Positions 1 to 8,756 of a stretch of 34,361 bases of DNA are shown piece after piece. The notes below the pieces were generated by a model. That model was not told where the DNA came from, did no database searches, and worked only from the letters and a program-made list of their open reading frames with translations. The stretch comes from CAYPEK01 sp964409645 (GTDB lineage Bacteria > UBP15 > UBA6099). How positions within the stretch are numbered: position 1 is the first letter of the stretch; the number at the start of each line of letters is the position of its first letter. Both the position numbers and the translations under genes were made by a program. Location: positions 1-34,361 of the forward strand of contig CAYPEK010000039.1 of the NCBI GenBank assembly GCA_964409645.1, given 5' to 3'.

Positions 1-356
1 AAAAAATCAACGAGTCTGATTTTATCGCGTTGATAAGTTGTAATGTATTAAAATAATCTGTAGAAATTATAAAATATACAACTCAGTCAATAACAGAATC
101 TGGTGTGGAAATTAAATAAACCTCTATAATTAACACGCATGGATCATTATTTGCCTAAAAAAACATAGATATTATTTGATATTTTTTATTAAATTCAATT
201 AATAATTTATGTTTATGGAAAAATTTATTGAACCCCCCAAGAAATTATAATAGAATAACACGATGTTGTTTTCCGGGGCTTGACCGCTCCGAGTTTAATG
301 TGTCCGAGCGGCGCAGATGAAATTGGCGCCAGACGGACAAGCAGGAGTAATTGGGT
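1..356. other. AT-rich non-coding region and secD leader
   Basis: No convincing gene is seen. Roughly the first 240 bases are very AT-rich, in sharp contrast with the GC-rich genes that follow. The second part holds a perfect TATAAT at 246-251, which could be the -10 box of a secD promoter; no good -35 box is visible at the right distance. The leader from about 258 to the secD start contains strong inverted repeats, described separately. No yajC, often found just upstream of secD, is present within these bases. Confidence 0.6.
284..338 (+). promoter_or_regulatory. Alternative hairpins in the secD 5' leader
   Basis: GTCCG (302-306) can pair with CGGAC (334-338), and GGCGC (310-314) with GCGCC (326-330). 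The result is a stem with a symmetric 3x3 internal loop and an 11-base terminal loop, ending just before the ribosome binding site AGGAG at 343-347. An upstream CCGCTC (284-289) can instead pair with GAGCGG (306-311), which would break both of those stems. The two folds exclude each other, as in an attenuator or switch. I do not recognise a known riboswitch class here; function is inferred from pairing only. Confidence 0.35.
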
Positions 357-1679
357 ATGCAGAGGAAACTTTTGCCGCAGATTTTATTGATCATCGTCGT
401 TTTGCTTGTGTGCGGCGGGATGCTTGCGTATCGGTATGAGATGCGCAAGGAAACTCGCGAGGTGAACGGCGTATCGAAGACCATTCATCAGTTCCCGCTC
501 AATCTCGGGCTGGACCTGCAGGGTGGCATCACTGTTATGCTTGAGGCGATCCCAAACAAGGGTGAACCTCTGACGCCGGAGCAGGTGAACGGTGTGGTGT
601 CGGTCATGCATAACCGCATAGACCCGAAGGGCGTCAAGGAGCTCAATATCACCAAGCAGGGCGACCGGTGGGTGAACATAGAGATTCCGGGCGAAAAGGA
701 TACAAACAAGATCAAGAACCTGATCCGGCCCGCCCATCTCACGTTCGTTGCCGCCGGCAGTGAATCATGGGAAGACGGCTACGAGGTTCCGAAGGACGCC
801 GAGGTTGTAGTCGAGGGGAAGGATTTGAAAAACTCGACAGCGGGATTCGACCAATACGGCCGGCCGGCGGTGCATTTCGAGTTCACGGGTGACGCCGCGA
901 ATAAGTTCGGCAAATTCACTTCGCGAAACATAAACAAGTACCTTGCGATCGCGCTTGACGGCAAGGTTATTTCCTGCCCGGTCATCAATAGCGCGATATT
1001 CGGCGGCCGCGGAATAATTGAGGGCAAGTTCACACAGGAAGAAGTGCGCGATCTGGTGACGATGCTGAATGCGGGCCGGCTTCCGGTGAAGGTAAGAATC
1101 GCGCAGATGACGGCTATCGGACCGACGCTGGGCGCGGAGTCGATACGCAAGAGTCTGATCGCCGGTCTGATAGGAGTGGGTGCGGTCCTCTTGTTCATGA
1201 TCGGTTTCTACAGGCTGCCGGGACTGCTTGCCGACATGTCGCTCATCATTTACGGTGCTCTGTCGTTCGGCATTCTCAGCATGTTCAATGCGACGCTGAC
1301 TCTGCCGGGCATTGCAGGTTTCGTTCTCTCGGTCGGTATGGCGGTTGACGCGAATATCATCATTTTCGAGAGAGTGAAAGAGGAGATAAGGATCGGCAAA
1401 ACGCTCAAGGCGGCGATCGACGCCGGATTCACGCGCGCGTTCACGGCGATCCTCGACTCGAACATCACTACGGTGATCGCGACGATAGTGTTGTACTTCC
1501 TCGGTTCGGGACCGATCCGTGGTTTCGCGGTGACGCTGACGATAGGTGTGGCGGCCAGCATGTTCTCGGCTATTTTTGTCACGCGCATTTTCCTGATCGT
1601 CGTTTCCGATCTGAAGCCGTTTCAGTCGTTCGGCCTTTATGGAGCGCATCCCAACACGGAACTCGCTGCAAATCAGTGA
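357..1679 (+). CDS. secD: Protein translocase subunit SecD
   Basis: SecD is the RND-type membrane partner of SecYEG that uses the proton motive force to help pull proteins across the inner membrane. The protein has one N-terminal membrane segment, then the hallmark GLDLQGG motif near residue 50, a periplasmic domain, and a C-terminal block of about five membrane segments holding the VGMAVDANIIIFERVKEE motif. At 440 residues it is nearer the short SecD type than the 615-residue E. coli protein. I chose the ATG at 357 because AGGAG lies nine bases upstream; a TTG at 351 in the same frame is too close to it. secF follows after about 80 bases, so the pair is probably co-transcribed. Confidence 0.96.
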   Translation: MQRKLLPQILLIIVVLLVCGGMLAYRYEMRKETREVNGVSKTIHQFPLNLGLDLQGGITVMLEAIPNKGEPLTPEQVNGVVSVMHNRIDPKGVKELNITKQGDRWVNIEIPGEKDTNKIKNLIRPAHLTFVAAGSESWEDGYEVPKDAEVVVEGKDLKNSTAGFDQYGRPAVHFEFTGDAANKFGKFTSRNINKYLAIALDGKVISCPVINSAIFGGRGIIEGKFTQEEVRDLVTMLNAGRLPVKVRIAQMTAIGPTLGAESIRKSLIAGLIGVGAVLLFMIGFYRLPGLLADMSLIIYGALSFGILSMFNATLTLPGIAGFVLSVGMAVDANIIIFERVKEEIRIGKTLKAAIDAGFTRAFTAILDSNITTVIATIVLYFLGSGPIRGFAVTLTIGVAASMFSAIFVTRIFLIVVSDLKPFQSFGLYGAHPNTELAANQ

Positions 1680-1759
1680 GAGAGTTGTGAAAAGAATATT
1701 AATTGACTGGAAATAAAATCAAAAAATTTGCTTGTGAGCGGTACAGGAGGCTTTGAAAA

Positions 1760-3133
1760 GTGCAACGCAAAGAACGTTTCGATCTGATAGCAAACAGGAA
1801 AATGTGGTTCCTGATTTCAGCAGTGGTGATTATGGCCGGTATCGTGTCGATGGTTATACGCGGCATGAATTACGGTGTGGACTTCACCGGCGGGCGCATT
1901 GTGCAGTTCCGCGCCGAAAAAAAGGTAAGCACGGAAGAGGTTGAGAAGATACTGGCCGATCTGAATGTGAAGCACAATCCCGTTCAGTTAATCGGCAATA
2001 CCGGCAAGGAATTCGTTGTCCGGATGACAGATTATACTGAGACCAAACAGCGTGAAGATCTCGAAAAGAAGATCGACGAGTTCCTGATTCGGGTCAATGT
2101 CGAGTTCAACAGCATCAACAAGGACGGGATGGTGCTGCGCGGGCTGAGCGAAAAAGTGTCTCGCGACAAACTCAACGAAACGCTGAAAAAAGCGGGCTAT
2201 CCGGAAGATGCGGTTCTTCTTGCCGGAACGAAGGAAGTCGAGCCGTCCGGCGCCGAAAAGGAGACGACTTATGACGTCCGGCTCAAGCTCTCCGGCGCGA
2301 CCTCGGACGCGGATGTGAAAAAGCTCGCGACGGCAATCTATGCCGATTTCGGCGGCTACACGCCGTTCATAAGTCAGGATAAGGTTGACCCGGCTTTCGG
2401 AAGCGAACTCAAAAAGAGGGCTCTGTACGCTCTCGTTATCGCTACAATAGGCATACTCCTGTATGTAACGATCAGGTTCGAATTCTGGTATGCGGTGGCG
2501 GCGATCATAGCGCTGATACACGACTGTCTGATCACGCTCGGCGCAACTTCCATACTGCAAATCGAAGTTAACAGTGCGTTCGTCGCGGTAATTCTGACGG
2601 TGCTCGGTTATTCGATCAACGACACGATCGTCATTTTCGACCGGATTCGTGAGAATCTCCGCAAGGACAAAAAGACACCACTTGGCAAACTGATAAATAT
2701 GAGCCTTTGGGAAACGATGACGCGATCTATCAACACGGTTTTGACGGTCGTGCTGACGATCGTGGCGATACTTCTGCTCGGCGGCCACAGCTTGTACGAC
2801 TTCATGAGGGCGATGCTGATCGGAGTAGTATGCGGGTGTTATTCGTCGATATTCGTGGCGGCGCCGTTGGCATTTGTTTTCAAATCGGCGCAGGGCGACA
2901 AGAGGGCTGAAGAGGCTCCCGGCCGCAGACCGGCACCGAAACCGGCGGCCAAGGCGGCGGCTCCCGCCAAGGAGAAAAAGGCGGTTGATTCGGATAAAGC
3001 GGCAAAAAGAAAATACGGCGGCGCCGAAGATGCGTCCGGCGAAAGCACAGCCGCGGCGGCTAAACCCGCTTCTTCGGGCGGCGCCTCAACAGGCGGCGGA
3101 AAGAAAAAACCCGGCAAGCAGCGCAGACGCTGA
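1760..3133 (+). CDS. secF: Protein translocase subunit SecF
   Basis: SecF pairs with SecD to form the SecDF accessory complex of the Sec translocon in the inner membrane. Visible features are an N-terminal membrane segment, the SecF signature region near residue 40 (GVDFTGG), a periplasmic domain that seems longer than usual, and a C-terminal membrane block with the LGYSINDTIVIFDRIREN motif. The start is GTG, with AGGAGG nine bases upstream at 1745-1750. About 65 C-terminal residues form a low-complexity Ala/Lys/Pro/Gly tail ending in a run of Arg, likely cytoplasmic and disordered. That tail is not part of the core SecF family and might contact RNA, ribosome or lipids, which is speculation. 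Confidence 0.95.
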   Translation: MQRKERFDLIANRKMWFLISAVVIMAGIVSMVIRGMNYGVDFTGGRIVQFRAEKKVSTEEVEKILADLNVKHNPVQLIGNTGKEFVVRMTDYTETKQREDLEKKIDEFLIRVNVEFNSINKDGMVLRGLSEKVSRDKLNETLKKAGYPEDAVLLAGTKEVEPSGAEKETTYDVRLKLSGATSDADVKKLATAIYADFGGYTPFISQDKVDPAFGSELKKRALYALVIATIGILLYVTIRFEFWYAVAAIIALIHDCLITLGATSILQIEVNSAFVAVILTVLGYSINDTIVIFDRIRENLRKDKKTPLGKLINMSLWETMTRSINTVLTVVLTIVAILLLGGHSLYDFMRAMLIGVVCGCYSSIFVAAPLAFVFKSAQGDKRAEEAPGRRPAPKPAAKAAAPAKEKKAVDSDKAAKRKYGGAEDASGESTAAAAKPASSGGASTGGGKKKPGKQRRR

Positions 3134-3625
3134 GCCGGTTCGTTCGGTGTATGTAGGGGGCGCGGGTGTTACGCCCGTGCTAAAAAGCGGTAAATCCGGT
3201 TGCGGGAAAATGGAGCCGGGATGTGCCCGGAGCCTGCGCCGGAGATGACGTTGGGTTAAATATACTTATTTATAAAGCTCGAAAGGAAGAGGCAGCCCGA
3301 ACGAAAAAGGCCGGTAACCCAACGTGATTTATCCTGCCGGAAGGGGCGGTTCAGCAACGTGGGCCGCCGGCCGGTAATGGGCGAGCAAAAACTGTTTTTC
3401 TATTATATAGCCTCATGGGCGAGGCCCGGCGCCATGCACGGGTAAGCCCGGACGGCGGATTAAGAAACCTGTTGTCAACAGCCCGCCGATCCTCTGCAAT
3501 CCGGCGTCTCGCACGCCGTCCGCAAAAGTATATTTAACAAAAACACAAAACGCAGAGGCACTCCGCATGTGCCTTGGAAATGATGCCCGCCGCACCATGC
3601 AAGGATACGGGCTGCAAAGGAAACA
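3134..3625. other. Long intergenic region with many inverted repeats
   Basis: No protein-coding gene is seen between secF and recJ. The region holds several hairpins: a palindrome around 3158-3180 (CGGGTGTTACGCCCG), CCGGG/CCCGG at 3216-3230, an 11-base perfect inverted repeat ACGTTGGGTTA (3248-3258) with TAACCCAACGT (3315-3325), and GGACGGCG near 3449 with CGCCGTCC near 3515. The last encloses a smaller CTGTT/AACAG hairpin. A TATATA-like box near 3403 precedes the last block. This could be a structured RNA or a set of REP-like elements. I compared it by eye with 6S, SRP and RNase P signatures and saw no convincing match. Confidence 0.4.
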
Positions 3626-5392
3626 ATGAACATTTCTTATGTCTGGAGATATGTCGATCCCGACCCGGCGCTCACCGCGCACCTCGCGAACAAGCTCAGT
3701 CTGCCGCATGCGCTTGCGCGTGTACTTGTCAATCGGGGGGTGACGGGTGTCGAGCATGCGGAACGGTTCATGAATCCGAGTGTTACCGACCTGCACGATC
3801 CGTATCTGATGAACGGAATGGGCCTCGCTGTTGAGCGGTTGCTGGGCGCGCTCGAACGCCACGAAAAAATGCTCGTCATCGGTGATTATGATGTGGACGG
3901 GATCACTGCGACGGCGCTGCTGGTGTCGTTCATCGGCGCGCAGGGCGGCCACATCCGATACTATATCCCCGAACGCGAAACGGAAGGCTACGGCGTCTCC
4001 GAGGAGATGGTGCGCAAGGCGAAGAACGCCAATTACAGCCTGATAATCACTGTGGACTGCGGAGTAAGCTGCAATCCGGAAGCTGCGATTGCAAAAGAGC
4101 TCGGCATCGACATGATAATCACTGACCACCACGAGCAGCCCGCAGAGCTGCCGGTGGCGGTGGCGGTGCTGGACCCCAAGCGAACCGACACGCAGTATCC
4201 GTTCCGCGAACTCGCCGGGGTGGGAGTTGTATTCAAACTGATTGCCGCGCTCGGCGCGCGACTCGGCATCGACATAGAGGATATTTTGGAAAGATACAGC
4301 GAATTCGTGGCGCTCGGCACGGTGAGCGATCTCGTGCCGCTGCTCGACGAAAACCGCTTTTTCGCGCAGTATGGGCTGAACCGGATGTCGCGGAGCCGCA
4401 ACATGGGTATCTACTCGCTGTTGGATGTGACGGGCATCCGCGACAGCACGCAGATCGACGCGCACCACATCAGCTTCGGGCTTGCGCCGAGGCTGAACGC
4501 CGCCGGGCGCGTATGGCGGCCCAGAGCGGGGGTGGAACTGCTTCTCGCGAGTTCGCCCGAACGTGCACGAAGCATCGCGCTCAAGCTCGATGAGCACAAT
4601 CGCCGCCGCATCGAGGCTGAGGCCGGAATTGTCAAAAATGCCATGCGGCAACTTGATCTCCCGGAGTCGCAGCCGAACGACCGCGCGGTAGTTCTTTTCT
4701 CGGAGGACTGGCAGATCGGTGTTGTCGGCATAGTTGCCTCCCGCATCATCGAGCAGCGCCACTTGCCGGTGATACTTACGACCGTATCGAGAAATCCGGA
4801 AGACCTCGCGCGCGCGGACGAGGGCAGGGGCCGCCTTTGCCAAGGCTCCGCACGCAGCGTGCCGGGTTTCGATCTTTTCCGTTCGCTCGGCGAATGCTCC
4901 GAACTGCTTGTGACATACGGCGGCCATGCGCTTGCCGCCGGACTTAAGATTTTTGAGAACGACATACCGAAATTACGCGCACGCCTTAACGAAATTGCGA
5001 AGCGCGAACTCGGCGACGACCCGCCGAAGCCGGTTCTTAATATTGACGCTGATATTCCTCTCTCGGCAGCAAACATGGAACTCGTCAGGCAGAGCAAACG
5101 GCTCAACCCGTTTGGCTCGGGCAATCCACAGCCGCTTTTCTCAACGCAGAACGTGCTTGTGATGCAGCCGTGTCGCGCGGTTGGCGCTGATGGCCGGCAC
5201 CTCCAGTTTCGGGTCGGGCAGGGCACAACCGTCGCGGATGTCATCGCGTTCGGCTTCTGTCCGCCGTGGTCGCCGGAGCAGCTCAGCGGCGAACACATCG
5301 ATATCGCCTACAATATTAAGGAAGACAATTTTACAGGCAGAAAGAAAGTGAAACTCCACCTTAAGGACATGCGCGTCTCTCGCCCTGAGTAA
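3626..5392 (+). CDS. recJ: Single-stranded-DNA-specific exonuclease RecJ
   Basis: RecJ is a 5'-3' single-strand DNA exonuclease used in recombination, base excision and mismatch repair in the cytoplasm. The DHH phosphoesterase domain shows the metal-binding motifs: GDYDVDG at residues 86-92, an Asp in VDCG near 144, and DHH at 167-169. The DHHA1 domain follows with GRSIPGFDL-like and GGHALAAGL signatures, and then a C-terminal OB-type region. The length, 588 residues, is normal for the family. The ATG start has a purine-rich AAAGGA upstream. It sits between secF and apt, an order also known from Firmicutes. Confidence 0.95.
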   Translation: MNISYVWRYVDPDPALTAHLANKLSLPHALARVLVNRGVTGVEHAERFMNPSVTDLHDPYLMNGMGLAVERLLGALERHEKMLVIGDYDVDGITATALLVSFIGAQGGHIRYYIPERETEGYGVSEEMVRKAKNANYSLIITVDCGVSCNPEAAIAKELGIDMIITDHHEQPAELPVAVAVLDPKRTDTQYPFRELAGVGVVFKLIAALGARLGIDIEDILERYSEFVALGTVSDLVPLLDENRFFAQYGLNRMSRSRNMGIYSLLDVTGIRDSTQIDAHHISFGLAPRLNAAGRVWRPRAGVELLLASSPERARSIALKLDEHNRRRIEAEAGIVKNAMRQLDLPESQPNDRAVVLFSEDWQIGVVGIVASRIIEQRHLPVILTTVSRNPEDLARADEGRGRLCQGSARSVPGFDLFRSLGECSELLVTYGGHALAAGLKIFENDIPKLRARLNEIAKRELGDDPPKPVLNIDADIPLSAANMELVRQSKRLNPFGSGNPQPLFSTQNVLVMQPCRAVGADGRHLQFRVGQGTTVADVIAFGFCPPWSPEQLSGEHIDIAYNIKEDNFTGRKKVKLHLKDMRVSRPE

Positions 5393-5712
5393 GGTAAGAA
5401 GCAGCGAGTATCGAGTAGCGAGGATAGAGGGAAAAGACGAAAACAAAAATATGGAACATAGGATATCGAATATATCAAAGGCAAAGAGATAAAAAATAAA
5501 CGGTGGTCAATAGTCGGCAGTTGTGTTGGCGGAGAAAAGAACAGAAAATAAAGCGCGTATGATGAAGTTAAGCGGTGTGGGGAAACGGGATGAATTTGCA
5601 GATCAAAATATCATTTTCAACAAATGAAATTCTTCGTTGTTTTTGCTATATTCTATAATCTGTATTCTATTTCTTTCTTTTTGTTCGATATCATAACGGC
5701 GGGGTGGACGCG
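5393..5712. repeat. AT-rich intergenic region with dispersed-repeat-like segments
   Basis: No gene is seen between recJ and apt. Directly after the recJ stop codon lies a segment with AGCGAGTATCGAGTAGCGAG and GATAGAGGGAAAA (about 5402-5440). A closely similar module, in the same sense relative to its upstream gene, follows the ytfR stop near 11614. Near the right end CTATATTCTATA (5646-5657) recurs exactly at 11564-11575. The segments look like copies of a degenerate intergenic repeat family. An apt promoter probably lies in the AT-rich right half, but I cannot place it with certainty. Confidence 0.45.
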
Positions 5713-6225
5713 ATGGACCTTAAAGGAAAGATACGGAGCATACCGGATTTCCCGAAACCGGGGATTCTGTTTTACGACATAACGACGCTGCTGGCGGACG
5801 CGGATGCGTTTGCCGCGACGATCGACAGTCTGTACGAACACTACAAGGACAAAAATATCTCGAAAGTTGTCGGGATCGAGTCGCGCGGGTTTATCTTCGG
5901 AGCGCCGCTTGCGCTGCGGCTGGGCTGCGGCTGGGCGCCGATCCGCAAACCCGGCAAGCTGCCCGGTGAAAAGGTGAGCATGGAGTATGCGCTCGAATAC
6001 GGCACGGACAAGATCGAGATGCATAAGGACGCAATTGCGCCGGGCGAACGGGTTGTGATTGTGGACGACTTGCTTGCGACCGGCGGCACGTCGGCGGCGG
6101 CGGAGAAACTCGTCAAAAGCGTCGGCGCCGACCTCGTGGGTATTGCATTCATTATCGAGCTCGACTTCCTCAAAGGTCGAGAAAAGCTCGAAGATGCAGA
6201 AGTTTTTACACTCGTGCATTTCTGA
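5713..6225 (+). CDS. apt: Adenine phosphoribosyltransferase
   Basis: The enzyme salvages adenine by transferring the phosphoribosyl group of PRPP to give AMP, in the cytoplasm. The protein has the typical N-terminus (IPDFPKPGI followed by YDITTLL), the ESRGFIFG segment, and the PRPP-binding loop VVIVDDLLATGGT. Length, about 170 residues, is that of the family. I prefer ATG 5713, giving an MDLKGKIR start like B. subtilis Apt; an in-frame GTG at 5704 is the alternative. It lies between recJ and the RelA/SpoT homologue, a conserved order that links purine salvage with stringent-response nucleotide pools. Confidence 0.94.
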   Translation: MDLKGKIRSIPDFPKPGILFYDITTLLADADAFAATIDSLYEHYKDKNISKVVGIESRGFIFGAPLALRLGCGWAPIRKPGKLPGEKVSMEYALEYGTDKIEMHKDAIAPGERVVIVDDLLATGGTSAAAEKLVKSVGADLVGIAFIIELDFLKGREKLEDAEVFTLVHF

Positions 6226-6414
6226 TTCAGCGAAAAAGAACGAAACGCAAACCGGCTCGTGCAAAGGATGTTTTTTGTGTATGGCGCACGATTTGTTATA
6301 TGTATTTTGATTGTGGTATGAGGCGAGGAAGCCTATTATTCGCTTCATCTGTGAAAAATGCTTCCTTTTATGTTTATAATATAAAATTGGGAGGGAATAG
6401 GGCTTTTTAGATTG

Positions 6415-8589
6415 ATGGCGGATATATTAGGGCAGATTAAGGAAAATGCTAAGCGTTTCGACGCGTCGGCGGACATCGTTTCGCTGGATCGCGCGTACGA
6501 GTTCGCGTCCGAGCGCTGTCCGTGTGAAACGATTCCGGACGGCCGAACGATTATAGAACACGGTCTCGAAACTTCTCTCATTCTGTCGAATCTGAATATC
6601 GAAGTTCCGGCGCTTTGCGCGGCTATTCTTATGTGTGTCGATCCCGAACGCGACAACAACGACACGCAGCTTGAAGCGGTGAGCGGCAAAAGTATGGCGG
6701 AGATCGTGCGGCTGCTGGCGAAGATGCGCGTTCTGCATTTTTCGACGGAGAAGCGCGATCAGGCGGCGCTGATGCGGGAGCTGATGGTGGCGCTGCAGAG
6801 CGACGTGCGTTTTTTGCTGATTAAGCTCGCCTCGCGGCTGGACCTGATGCGTCACATCCGGAGCGCGCCCGCGGACGGCCGCGACGCGTTCGCTCAGGAA
6901 ACGCTCGATATAATTGTTCCGCTCGCGCACAGGCTCGGCCTCTCGCAGATAAAGTCCGAGCTCGAAGACCTCTGCTTCTCGGTGCTCGATCCGGCGGAAT
7001 TCAGTCGCCTGAGTATTCTCGCGAGCGACTCGGCGCAAAAACGCGAAGAGGACATCCGCATCATCATCGGGCAGCTCAAGGACATTTTCAAGGAACATGA
7101 TCTGAAGGTGCATATTACCGGCCGCACGAAGCGGCTGTTCAGTACGTATCAGAAGATGATCCGGCTCGGGAAAGGCTTCCACGATCTGTACGATCTCGCG
7201 GCGGTGCGCATTATCACCAACACGGTGGCGGAATGTTATCAGGTGCTCGCCATTCTGCACACGCAATGGTCGCCAGTGCTCGGCGAGTTCGACAATTACA
7301 TCGCGGCGCCTAAGCCGAACGGGTATCAAAGCATCCACACGGTTGTGTATGCGCCGGGCGGCTCGCCGGTTGAGATTCAGATTCGCACGTGGGAGATGCA
7401 CATGCGCGCGGAGTACGGCGTCGCGGCGCATTTCAGCTACAAGGAGACGATGTCCGTGATGGCGGGCGGCGCACGCGCGGACGGCGATGCGATGAGCTGG
7501 GTGCGGCAGGTTGCGGATGAGACGCGGCGGTCCGCGAGCGAGGAAAAATCGCTCGACAGCATACTGCTCGAAGATCAGGAAGACCGCGTGTTCACGCTTA
7601 CGCCCAAAGGGAAGGTAATCCCGCTCCCGGCGGGTTCGACGCCGATCGATTTTGCGTACCGCATCCACTCGGACATCGGCAACCAGTGCCGGGGCGCGAA
7701 GATCAATGGCCGCATCGCGCCGATCGATCAGAAGTTGCGCAGCGGCGATGTTGTGGACATATTGATTCAGAAGGGCGGTTCGCCCAGCCGCGACTGGCTG
7801 AGGATCGCGGCGACGCAGCACGCGCGCGGCAAAATCCGCGGCTGGTTCAAGAAGGCTGACCGCGAAGAGAATATCATACATGGCCGCGCGATGCTCCAGC
7901 GCGAAGTGGCGCGGGTCGGGCTCAAGCGTAAGGACCTGCTCGACAAGATCGAGACGGCGGACATCCTCCGGGCATTCAATTTTAAAGAGGAAGAGGACTT
8001 TTACGCTGCGATTGGTTGCGGCGACGTGTCGATAGAGGCGGTGACCGAACGCTACCGGCGTGCGTATCGCGAACTGATTGCCGCGGAGGAGGTGTCCGGC
8101 GCGGCGTCCGGCACGCGAGCGTACACTCCGCGCCGCCGCCGCCGCAGACAGGACGTTATCGTCGAGGGCTTTTCCGACGTGATGGTGTCGTTCCCGAAGT
8201 GCTGCTTCCCGGTGCCGGGCGACAATATTGTTGGCTTTGTGACGCACGGGCGCGGGCTTGCGATTCACCGCAGGGAGTGCCCTAATGTGAAGCAGTTCGT
8301 CGAGGAGGGCACGCGTATCGTACATGTGTCGTGGGATGAAGCGACGCAGGACATCTATAACGCCGAAGTCGAGACGCAGACCATAGACAGGGTGGGCGTT
8401 CTGCAAGAAATTCTCGCGGTGATCAGCGAGGCTAAGATAAATATTGTGGAAGTGAAATCGAAGGTCTTGAAAAACTCGTACGCGGTCACGACGATGAGGC
8501 TCGAGATAACTAATTTGGACATGCTGAACAAGCTGATACCGCGAATCGAGCGTATCGATGATGTGATATCGGCGCGCAGAAAAATATAA
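6415..8589 (+). CDS. Long RelA/SpoT homologue, probably synthetase-only
   Basis: Members make (p)ppGpp from ATP and GTP/GDP, and many also hydrolyse it. Domain order is HD-like region (residues about 25-190), synthetase (230-345), TGS (390-452), helical region, zinc-finger-like segment (C596, C597, H618, C622) and ACT (645-724). The synthetase keeps the catalytic Asp of LYDL (260) and Glu of EIQIRT (320). The hydrolase does not look functional: the HD dyad expected at 73-74 reads MC, and the Asp of the usual ADR motif reads Ser (140). The substrate-switch motif is EFDN (291-294), like EXDD of E. coli RelA rather than RXKD of bifunctional enzymes. ATG 6415 is favoured over TTG 6412; the Shine-Dalgarno is weak. 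The symbol is left open because it could be called relA or rsh. Confidence 0.92.
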   Translation: MADILGQIKENAKRFDASADIVSLDRAYEFASERCPCETIPDGRTIIEHGLETSLILSNLNIEVPALCAAILMCVDPERDNNDTQLEAVSGKSMAEIVRLLAKMRVLHFSTEKRDQAALMRELMVALQSDVRFLLIKLASRLDLMRHIRSAPADGRDAFAQETLDIIVPLAHRLGLSQIKSELEDLCFSVLDPAEFSRLSILASDSAQKREEDIRIIIGQLKDIFKEHDLKVHITGRTKRLFSTYQKMIRLGKGFHDLYDLAAVRIITNTVAECYQVLAILHTQWSPVLGEFDNYIAAPKPNGYQSIHTVVYAPGGSPVEIQIRTWEMHMRAEYGVAAHFSYKETMSVMAGGARADGDAMSWVRQVADETRRSASEEKSLDSILLEDQEDRVFTLTPKGKVIPLPAGSTPIDFAYRIHSDIGNQCRGAKINGRIAPIDQKLRSGDVVDILIQKGGSPSRDWLRIAATQHARGKIRGWFKKADREENIIHGRAMLQREVARVGLKRKDLLDKIETADILRAFNFKEEEDFYAAIGCGDVSIEAVTERYRRAYRELIAAEEVSGAASGTRAYTPRRRRRRQDVIVEGFSDVMVSFPKCCFPVPGDNIVGFVTHGRGLAIHRRECPNVKQFVEEGTRIVHVSWDEATQDIYNAEVETQTIDRVGVLQEILAVISEAKINIVEVKSKVLKNSYAVTTMRLEITNLDMLNKLIPRIERIDDVISARRKI

Positions 8590-8727
8590 CGTGGTGCTAA
8601 ATATAGAACGGCAGTAACCAAAAAAACGCTTTAATAGACTAAAAAATCCGCATCGTGAAAGTATTTAAAAAAAAACGTATGTTTTCGCCCATTTTATGTT
8701 ATTGTTATTATGAAGAATGTTTGTGTT

Positions 8728-8743
8728 TGTGATGGAAATCACT
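8728..8743. promoter_or_regulatory. CRP-like palindrome upstream of the repeat protein
   Basis: The sequence TGTGATGGAAATCACT has the form TGTGA-N6-TCACT. This differs by one base from the CRP-family consensus TGTGA-N6-TCACA. It lies immediately before the Shine-Dalgarno CGGAGGG of the gene starting at 8757. In that place a bound protein, or a hairpin formed by GTGAT/ATCAC in the mRNA, would more likely repress than activate. A CRP/FNR-type regulator is not encoded in the window, so the assignment is by consensus only. Confidence 0.35.
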
Positions 8744-8756
8744 TCGGAGGGTACCG

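Noticed and set aside
3395..3600. 6S RNA, SRP RNA or RNase P RNA
   Set aside because: Hairpins are present, but the conserved sequence blocks of these RNAs are not recognisable by eye.
3413..4927. 504-codon open frame on the - strand
   Set aside because: Antisense to recJ with an Arg/His-rich, non-protein-like composition.
6427..8406. 659-codon open frame on the - strand
   Set aside because: It lies fully antisense to the RelA/SpoT homologue, is rich in Arg and His, and has no domain or ribosome binding site. It is a by-product of GC-rich codon use.
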